A stretch of DNA of 64,000 bases from Ampelocalamus luodianensis. Its lineage: Eukaryota; Streptophyta; Magnoliopsida; Poales; Poaceae. The notes under the pieces were generated by a model. The model made no database searches. It saw only the letters and a program-made list of their open reading frames with translations, and had not been told where the DNA came from. A program made the translations under genes and the position numbers. Below, one piece after another: positions 55,991 through 64,000 of this stretch (its first letter is position 1; each line of letters opens with the position of its first letter). The stretch spans positions 12,734,001 to 12,798,000 of the forward strand of contig CM070626.1 of NCBI GenBank assembly GCA_036346255.1, in the 5' to 3' direction.

Positions 55991-56693
55991 GCTACGTAGC
56001 ATACTGTAACATCCCAATTTTCTGAAGCTTAAAAACCTTTTGATTAGTTTAGTGTTAGGAAATTTCACCCAATATTTTATTTGAATTTTAATCAACCTTA
56101 ATATGAACTTTCAATAGCAAAACTATTTAATGTAATTAATCCCAAAATAAACTATTGTGAAAATTATTTTATTTGGATTCTATGTGCTTGGATATATTTT
56201 CTAGATTTTTCTAGAATTTTTCCGAGTTCATTTGCTATTTTCTATTTGCCATTTGCATTTTTAGGTATTTATAAAATAGAAAATCTATTTAGAATCTCGG
56301 AAAAAGCTTTAGGCCAAATCTCCTTGAACTCGGCCCATTTCCTCTCGCCTCAGCCCGGCCTTCTCGGCCTTTCTTCTCCCTGCACCAGCCCGCTCATGCA
56401 CGCTCTCTCTCTCTCTATCCGGTGGGGCCCGCATGTCAGGTTGTCGTCTACATCGCGTCTTCATCCTTGTTGCGCACGGTTTCGCTGCTGCCATTAAAGC
56501 ACCTTGGAGCTTTGTTCGGCAATGAAGATTCTAACAAGAATATCACATGCGAACCGCGTCATTTGATCTCCCTTATCTCCCCGTATCCAAATCTAACCAA
56601 AATCATATCTTGTACCCTCTTTAAACTCTGAATTCGCCTTGTGGCCGAAACGGACTCTGTCGCCGATACACCATATTAGCCTCGCCCTGAACC

Positions 56694-56700
56694 TATAAAA
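56694..56700 (+). promoter_or_regulatory. LTR TATA box
   Basis: TATAAAA in ACCTATAAAAGGGCCCC, 690 bp into the LTR. Confidence 0.65.
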
Positions 56701-58577
56701 GGGCCCCAAGGACTGCCTCCTCACCCTCATCCAGAACCCCAAGTTTTCCCCACCCCTATAGCCCTAGCGTCGCCGTAATAGGAGTTTTAGGGTTTCGGTC
56801 GAAGCTTAAGGTTTTGCAAATTGTGCCGCCATCGTCAGCGCTCTGTCTATGTTGATTGCACTGCCAAGTTCGTCGTCGCTCAGGCTACCACCAGAACCCC
56901 TTCACGTCGTCGGAACCTCACCGAAGTCCATCCCTGACAAAACCCGAAGCTCTTCGCCGCCTAAACCTCGCCGCTGGCCGCCACCGTCATCTTCGACCAC
57001 CAGTGAGCACATCAACACGTCCGCAATAGCCTCCACTACACACTGGAACCACTCACCGCCGATGAAGCGCCGCCATTCGTCGAGACCTTCGGAACACGAG
57101 CCCTCGCCCAATTTGTCGACGTGGCGGTTCACGTCATCCGCCAGCTCAGCTCCATGCACACGTGTCGCCTACGTGTCGTCCTCATCACAGCCGCGTCAGC
57201 ACCCACGTGGCACATCAGATCTAAACCTAGATCCGATCTCGCATAGGCCTGATCGATGGTAGACCAAGTCTCTCTCTGGTGGTCCCCACTATTAGATCAC
57301 TATTCCGTAGTCTGATACACCCGTAGGCCAATAAACCCCTTTGGGTGGACCCAGTCCATGGACTGCGGGTCCACATGCCAACCTCTGCACCATTTTTCCT
57401 GAATTTCTTTTAATTTCAAAAATTTAGGGTTGACATCAGCTCGCATCATATTCTGGGTTTTTCAGTAGAAAAATAATTCAAAAAATCCAGAAAAATCCAT
57501 TTTTGCCTTTTTCTTTAGATTAGAACTTCCAAAAGCTCGTTGTTCCTCATTCAAACTCCGATCGAGCCCATTCAAAATTTTAAATTCATCTAAGTTTGAG
57601 CTCTATTTCACTGAGATTTTTATTTAATTTTTAGAGTTTGTTTGTCCCTCTATTTTTATTTATTTTTTATTTGCTTCGTTTGCGAGTAGACATTGCTACC
57701 TCGAGGGATTTCGAGGAAGAAGGAGTTCACCAAGACCAAGACCAGTACCAAGATCTATTCCAAGGAAAGTTGAACCTTTGATCATGTTGCACCTAGTTTT
57801 CTAAAATTATTCTGATTCAATTATTGCATTTACTTCAATAATTATTTAAATGCTTTAAGATTAGTTAATTATCCAAATTGTTTCGGTCCACCTTATCTGT
57901 TGTGATGTCATGATCTTTTGTCACCAACGTTTAAATATTTAGTTGGTATTATCATAGCACCAACGTTGGTTGGTTAGATTCGAGTAGTCTTCTTAGTCAT
58001 GCTACGAGTCGTCACTATCATTTGAGTTGCAATTATAAATTTGACTAAGTGATTATGGAACTTTGTGATAAAATTGTATGTTGTGTGCTATTACTTATTG
58101 ATGGCATGTATTGCACTTAACTAACAGGGTGGAAAAAGATTTAGATTGAGGCAAGTGGTGAAAACTGTGTGATATGGTCGAGCTTTATAATTGAGAAGGA
58201 TAATCTTCGTGGCATTGTTAGAAATTGGAAGTCTTGGCTTGGTCAATTCAGGACTTAACGTTGTGTGCTATTGAATTGAGCCTTACTGTACGACCACATG
58301 CCTGGTATGGAACATGCCTAACTTAGTAAGATACGGATTCTCGACATTGACTACTCTGGTTGTAGGTTAGGTGCTCAATGATGGGCGGAGGTGTGGACTA
58401 CCATGTAGGCCACATTTATGAGCGGTTCGCCGCTTTCGTGTCGAACGGTGTATGTCATACCAAAGCGCTGTGTTGGGGTTGGTGTGACGGTAAAACACAT
58501 CAGCAGTGTCAATTGTTGAGATGAAGTTTCGAAAAAGTTTTATTATGATTAGTGCTAGCTACACTGATTATATCATG

Positions 58578-58650
58578 TGGGTAAAGTGTACAATCTCTGC
58601 AGAGTGTTAAACAATCTATTCGAATAGCCGCGTCCGTGGTCATGGACATG
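58578..58650 (+). repeat. LTR palindrome cassette, copy E
   Basis: CTCTGCAGAG, CTATTCGAATAG and GTCCGTGGTCATGGAC are all well formed. It lies about 655 bp before the LTR end. Confidence 0.85.
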
Positions 58651-59306
58651 GTCGGGAATTTCACACGAAGGGTAGTTTTCATAAAACATTTGGGAAGGGA
58701 CAAGTGCGTGAATTATTTCATGGTTGTGTGAAAGAATTTGTTTAGGCTTTGTGTTCTTCGTGAAAACAACTGTTAAATTATTATTGTTTATTAGTATTGA
58801 ATTATGTTTTCAATCTATTATTGGTATTCAATCGCAAATATGGCTTTATTGCAAAATAACCACGGAAACCATTTTACTTGTAATAAGCCATCATCTATAT
58901 TTGCATTCTGTGATACAACTTGTTGAGTACTCGGAATACTCATTCTTGCTGCAATCATTTAGCTGAAGTGGAAGAATCATCGGCCGCTTTCGAGGAGGAG
59001 TTATAAGACAGTGCTGATCGTTTGGTCTTGATCTCAGTCGATTGCCTGTGATGAATCGATAGGTTTCCGCTGAAGTTTATTTTGTTCCGTTGCTGCTTAT
59101 TTAATTTCTGTCAGCCCTACGTGGCTTAATAACTGTAAACTCGACCATAAGGCCAAAACCATTATTTGCTATTCAAATTAATCGTTTATGTTTTTATTCG
59201 TCTTGTGTGGATCGATATTCATCTATGTTGGCACTATGTGTACTAGCATGATCTTGGACTACTACCATTATACACAGTGTACAGAATTGCATTTTTGGGT
59301 CCCCAC

Positions 59307-59400
59307 AGAGGTGGTATCAAAACTATATTGACTGTAGGTCTTGACCTTAGTTAGATCAGCCGTTCTTAGAGTGTCCAAATGATTTTCTAAAGCAAAAATT
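59307..59400 (+). other. PBS and leader of gypsy element B
   Basis: TGGTATCAAAACTATATTG at 59,311 is the PBS. GGTCTTGACCTTAGTTAGAT and GTCCAAATGATTTTCTAAAG follow, shared with 885-940 of element A. The shared leader stops near 59,395. Confidence 0.75.
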
Positions 59401-61000
59401 TGCAGATCTGAGAATGAATTATGTAGTTTTGCTTTGTATGTTTATGGGCATTTGCAAATCTGAGCTTGCAGTGGGCTAATAATTTATTGGCTTGTATATT
59501 GTGCTAGAAATTCTGAACATTTATCATTTGCAATATGCTGGAAAGATTGTAGTAAGTTCTCTGGAACGATTCAATGCTTAGTGGTGCTCTATGTACTATG
59601 GCATGACAGTAGCTAGTTGATAGTATCTATTTTTTGAGCACTTGACAGTTCAGTGGCTAATTTATTTTGAGAAATAAAATTGGTAGTCCTTGCTGTATAT
59701 TCATGCAATTCAGCATATTGTACATTGACAGTACGAATCAGTATTGTCATTCATATTGCAGTATATTCATGCAATTCGGTAGCAGCATTTTCATTAGTAA
59801 AGCATAGAGGCACTCATTTAAACATAGTGGGAATGGTTGCCTCTGTTGGAAATGGACATGAAGAACAAACACCTTGTCATGAATAGTGGTTTCCTGCTTA
59901 GTTGATTATCATCAAATAAATATGTCACTTCATTGCAAATCATTATTATTGCTACTTGATAGTAATCTAATGTGTTTCTTGTGTATATTCTGGTTTTTCA
60001 CTTGTGAATGTATATATTCCATGTAATCTTTCTTTATCATATTTTTTGTTGCTTTTGCTGTTATAATTCAGAAGATTATCACATTCATACCTTAATATGC
60101 CATCTTTAATTTACTGCATTATTGGTTTACTCATTTCTAGACAACTGTTGTGAGTCATGGTTATTGTATATTTGTATCTCATTGTATATGGCTCATTGTG
60201 ATTGTAGATGCAAAATTCTTATATACTAAATAATTTAAAACCTGGATAATAATGAATGTATCACATGAAAATTTCTCCATGCTAATGTTCAGATTTATGA
60301 ATATATATTGGTAGCATCTTCAGTGTTGGTGCTCTGTAATTTTGCATCTTTTGTTGATAAGAAATGATGCATCTGGGGTGGATTTGATTTACTTGGTAGT
60401 TGACACTTAAGGAACATCCGATTTATTATGTATTTGCTGCATAATTGAGTTGTAGTTTTATTTAAGATTTGCATGAATGAATTTTTCAATGGCCATTGAC
60501 TCATTGTAAATTAATGAATGTATCACATGGAGGGGTAATTCAATGCACATGAGCAAATTTTAGTTTTATTTTTGCGGGTACGTGTGAGGGTGGGGGTGCC
60601 TAACACTGTCGACGCCGGTCCCAAGCCCAGAAAAAAGTGGAGGGGGCATGAATTGTCACTTTGTTGTACTGAACTAACTAATCTGGATGCCTCAATATTT
60701 GTAGAAATTTGTTCGGTTATTCTCAATGTTTGTGTCTATGTAAAAATTGTCCATAGTTGCCTTCAGATAAATTTCAGAATAATGATTGCAGTGGTTAAAT
60801 TTTTTAGTGGTCATGTTGTTTTTAATAATTATTTATTGTAATATTTACTCATTGTAATAATTGTTTTAGTTGTATTCATTATTCAATATAATAATTATTT
60901 GTTGTAATAAATATTTATTGTAATAATTGTAGTTAAATATGTTAATTATGATTTATTACGTTGTTTACGGTATATTATCGTTAATCTCGGTCAATATCGG
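59401..61000. other. Unassigned AT-rich DNA
   Basis: No gag or pol sequence follows the leader, so element B is truncated or interrupted here. TATTGTAATAATTGT-type words repeat at 60,825-60,930. GTCCCAAGCCCAGAAAAAAG near 60,620 is of a style seen in plant retroelements, but nothing decisive is visible. Confidence 0.35.
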
Positions 61001-61199
61001 TAGTTCTCGTCGGTCAAAACCCAGGGACTAAATCTCGGCAGGTAGAGCGATGTCGATCGATTCTGGAAATACCGAAATTTTTCGTGAAATTAGCCAAAAT
61101 TGATTAAAAATCGAATTTGAATTTTAAAACACGAGAAAACCGGCAGATTTTATTTCGGCACTCACCAGTAAATCGATTCTGCGTGATAACCCACGATTC

Positions 61200-61360
61200 G
61201 CACGGTTTTGTTTCCATGGTTCTTGTCAATTGTGGTATTTCTCATCAATTGTCGTTAATCATAGTTAATAGTCATCAATTATTGTTAAATGTTGTTAAAT
61301 ATTGTTAAATGTTGTCAATGTTTGTTAAATATCGTTAAATGTTGTTAATTGCGTTAAACG
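61200..61360. repeat. GTTAAAT-rich simple repeat
   Basis: ATTGTTAAATGTTGTTAAAT-type units recur about every 11-13 bases at 61,271-61,345, with TCAATTGT variants before them. Confidence 0.7.
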
Positions 61361-62187
61361 GCATCAAACAAGCCATTTCTGTTCTTAGGGGCATTTTAGA
61401 CATTTCATATCTCGGAAGCTGCAGTCAGACTACCTAAAAGCCAGACAGCCAAACACTAAATCAGAAAAGCTCAGCCATTCAGCCCGCAGCCAGAAAGCCT
61501 TACAACACAGTCAAAAACTGCTTTTCAGAAAAATAATAGGCCCTTACCCTCGTCATCCTCCACCCTGTCCTCCCACAGTACAACTCTCTGTTACCGCCGC
61601 AAATCGGCACTCCAAGTCGGCATTAGATCGACAAATCACACGTACGGCCGCCATTAACGCTGCCCTAAAACCCAACCTCTCCATTGGTCGGCGCGCGTGC
61701 CGTGCAGCCAGCGCCCAGGCAAAGCGCATTAATAATTGGACCCGAAGGTAAACAAGCATCCCGGCTGGGCCCCACCCTCCCACGACGCGATGTAACATTG
61801 CACAGCCCTGGCCCGCGGCCTAGCCCTTCTCCCTCCCGAGACCCCTTTGGGCCCACAGCCTTGGCGACACTGCCGTGTGGGCCCCCCGTCCCGTCGTCCC
61901 TCAGGCTCCTGTAGGAGTACTCGATAGGTACAATAGCAGGGGATTGTTACGTAGATTCCCCGGGATACGGGGGCCGCGCTACGGTCGTCACGTCTACGGG
62001 TGTCAGTGAGGGACGACGGGACACGTGTCCAATCCCCATACGGTGCAGCGTCATCCGGGTCTCTCCAGCTAGCTACAAGGATTCTAGTGCTACCTACATA
62101 CGCGAAACAGAGCATGTGCAATATAAAGAAGAGAATTAAATCATAGAAAATTAAACTATCTCTCGTACAGTTGTCAACTGTAACACG
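61361..62187. other. Unassigned GC-richer DNA
   Basis: Open frames occur on both strands over 61,550-62,120 with no recognised motif. No gene is called. Confidence 0.3.
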
Positions 62188-62404
62188 AAAAATAAGATAT
62201 ATTGTATATAAATAAACTGTTTAAATCACAAAAAATTATACTTAGTGCTGAGGGATACTATAGACAATGTACCGTGAGCCACATCGCAAAATTAAGATAT
62301 ATCGTATATAAATAAGCTGTTTAAATCACAAAAATTATACTTAGTGCTGTCCATATAAGTCATAGGGATACTATAAACAACGTACCGTGAGCCGTATCGC
62401 AAAA
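62188..62404. repeat. ~100-bp tandem duplication
   Basis: Copies start at about 62,188 and 62,288. They share ATAAGATATATYGTATATAA, TGTTTAAATCACAAAAA, TATACTTAGTGCTG and GTACCGTGAGCC. The second copy has an extra ~16 bases. Confidence 0.88.
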
Positions 62405-63161
62405 AGAATTACATACGCGCAGGCCTAAGCGAAGCTACTCTACTGCTCCTGAACTCGGAGGTGACGTGGCTGCTGTTTCCATTTAACGTCGCATCCATCC
62501 TATCCTTGCCAATCTAGCGAAAGAGAGGAGAGAGGGGGTATACGGACGAGGAGTACTGGTACTGGACTGGACGAAGGAACTAGTCCTCCGTGGGTGGGCT
62601 TTTGTTGTTACTGTAGAATTTCCTGTAGTGCCAATGTAGCTGCAGCATCCGTGGATAGCCATGGATAGAGCTCAGCACCCCATCCCAGGGTTAGCAGCTA
62701 AGCTAGGCTGGCTGGCTATAGCTACTTGGAGTAAAGCAGGCGACCGAACCCCTACGGCATCGCGCACAGTTTTCCAACAGTGCCGTGGTACGGAGACGGA
62801 CGGGGCATGCGGCAGTGGCACTGTGCTACCCGCGCTGGCCACTGTTGAATCTCTCGTGCATGGCGTCGAGGGCGCGCCGTACCGGCAGTCAAGCTGGTCG
62901 CGCTCGTCGTCGCTGTAAAGCCGGCCATCATAAGGGTCTGCCGCCGCTTTTACGGAGTAACATAGAGCGGGTGATTACCTCTGAACTTCGAGGGTAATTT
63001 CAAAATGAAGGCTGCGGAAAGCTACAGAAACTCTCTGCAGACGGCTTTCGGTTTTCACAGTTCTAACACGAAGCGGTTTCGGAGAAAAACAGTTGCGAAA
63101 AGCCCCACGATTGAGACGACTTCCGTCCAAAACAGGGCCTAAGTTTCTATGTTTTGTGGTA
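62405..63161. other. Unassigned DNA
   Basis: No gene is recognised. CCAAAACAGGGCC followed by TAA at 63,127-63,142 looks like the outer end of a PIF/Tourist-type element, but its other end was not found. Confidence 0.3.
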
Positions 63162-64000
63162 TTAGGGGGTGCTTGGGATGGTTTCGACTTCGGATTTTCG
63201 TCCGAAAAAACTAGAAGCTGTCCCAAAAGGGGGGTTTTTTCAACCGACTATCTCAGAAACCGGAAGCCGCATTATATGTGAAAAAGCCGAAAGCCGCCGC
63301 TGGGCAGCTTCCCGAGACTTCTCACCACCCCCTTCCAACTTTGCCCCTCAAATTACGAGTTATTTACCCGCTTTTGTCACGAAAAAAAAACCTTAATTCC
63401 AACCTCCCATCGAACCCTAGCACCGCCTACGTCCTCCTCCTCCTCCCACGCCTCCTCCTTCCTCCTCTCTCCAGCGCCGTCGCCCCGGCCCGCACCCATC
63501 CTCCTCCTCCTCCCCGCGCACGGCGCCCTCCCCTTCTCCTCCCCAGAGCGATGCTGCCCCGCTCCCCTTCTTCTCCTCCTCCCAGCAACCGTCGCCCACG
63601 CCATCCTCCCCCAAGCGGTGCTGCCCCGCTGCCCTTCTCCTCCTCCTCCCAGTCCCAGCCACCGGCGCTGGTTCTCTCCTCCTCCTTCCCTCCTCCTCTG
63701 TTTCTTTCTGATATCTAGCAAAAAAAAAAACTCAATTACGAAGTTCTGTACTACGCTTTTGGTATCTTAGTGAAAGAGAAATGAGAATAGCCTAATCTTA
63801 GGAGTCAAATCGAAACTTGGTTGGTATATGTTTAGTTACTTGTGATTTTTGGTGCAACAAATATGTGTACAAAATTGTTAGATTTTCAGTGTTCTTTGAT
63901 AACAAAAGGCTGAAATCTGAAAGTTGGATGCAATTTACTGCTGGACTATGCATTGACGGTTTACCGGTGTTGTTAATTTGTGGAGAAACTAAGTTTCGTC
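63162..64000. mobile_element. Possible PIF/Tourist-like element, left end
   Basis: TTA followed by GGGGGTGCTTGGGATGG at 63,162-63,181 fits the target site and terminal style of PIF/Tourist elements. A CCTCCTCC-rich stretch at 63,420-63,700 has a long low-complexity frame that I do not accept as a gene. The other end would lie beyond the window. Confidence 0.3.

Larger units (their letters stand above)
56005..59306 (+). mobile_element. 5' LTR, Ty3/gypsy element B
   Basis: The 3,302-bp LTR runs from TGTAACATCCCAATTTTC to GGGTCCCCACA. It is close to the 3' LTR at 7,192-10,326 along its whole length, including the start, TATA position, cassette and end. TATAAAA is at 56,694-56,700. It is followed by a PBS and by the same leader start as element A, so it is a 5' LTR rather than a solo LTR. 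CATAC precedes it, and the partner duplication is not in the window. It is inserted into the hAT pseudogene. Confidence 0.9.

Noticed and set aside
63278..63718. 146-codon Pro/Ser-rich protein
   Set aside because: A CCTCCTCC low-complexity stretch explains the open frame; no start context or domain.

Overview
This window is from a nuclear plant genome, almost certainly a grass (Poaceae). It holds one recognisable host gene, a BEL1-type (TALE) homeobox gene on the minus strand at 49.85-53.79 kb that looks like the orthologue of rice SH5. Nearly everything else is layered transposable-element sequence: long-LTR Ty3/gypsy chromovirus elements, solo LTRs, a PIF/Harbinger transposon, hAT remnants, a TRIM and MITEs. 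The grass assignment rests on the BEL1 protein, on the LTR families starting TGTAACATCCC with LTRs over 3 kb, and on the PIF/Harbinger gene pair. I cannot name the species.

Layout. 1-10.33 kb: a decayed Ty3/gypsy element, with the end of its 5' LTR, broken gag-pol (RT split by a 738-bp hAT-like insertion), a chromodomain-like tail, a polypurine tract and a complete 3.1-kb 3' LTR. 10.33-12.48 kb: a possible small-gene remnant on the minus strand, then a fold-back MITE. 12.48-24.64 kb: a probable large element with inverted ends that contain telomere-like TTAGGG runs. Inside it lie a plant-mobile-domain (PMD) gene read on the minus strand and a GRF-zinc-finger-like fragment. The PMD gene is cut by a 4.85-kb solo LTR with a perfect 5-bp target duplication, and a second solo LTR (22.24-23.75 kb) lies upstream of it. 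24.92-30.17 kb: an LTR-like sequence holding a nested 3.63-kb solo LTR. 32.60-37.64 kb: a PIF/Harbinger element with transposase and Myb-like genes, both slightly broken. 40.04-43.64 kb: a small hAT MITE split by a 3.3-kb solo LTR. 47.77-48.68 kb: a TRIM with three LTR copies. 49.85-54.24 kb: the BEL1 gene. 54.56-55.99 kb: a hAT transposase pseudogene close upstream of that gene. 56.00-59.31 kb: a gypsy 5' LTR with PBS but no recognisable coding region after it. 59.4-64 kb: mostly unassigned AT-rich DNA with small repeats.

Most notable observations. (1) Five LTR copies share a compact cassette of short palindromes about 640-820 bp before the LTR 3' end. In one diverged copy both arms of one palindrome have changed together, which suggests selection on a paired structure. 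(2) The PMD gene lies between long inverted ends with telomere-like runs, and one end carries six CACGTGGCG motifs in 234 bp. (3) The SH5-like gene has a one-base frameshift just before its conserved C-terminal tail and an unusual Gly-to-Cys change in the homeodomain. Either the allele is changed or the sequence has errors there. (4) All four clear in-frame nonsense codons in the DNA-transposon and PMD genes are TAG, mostly fitting deamination at CHG sites.
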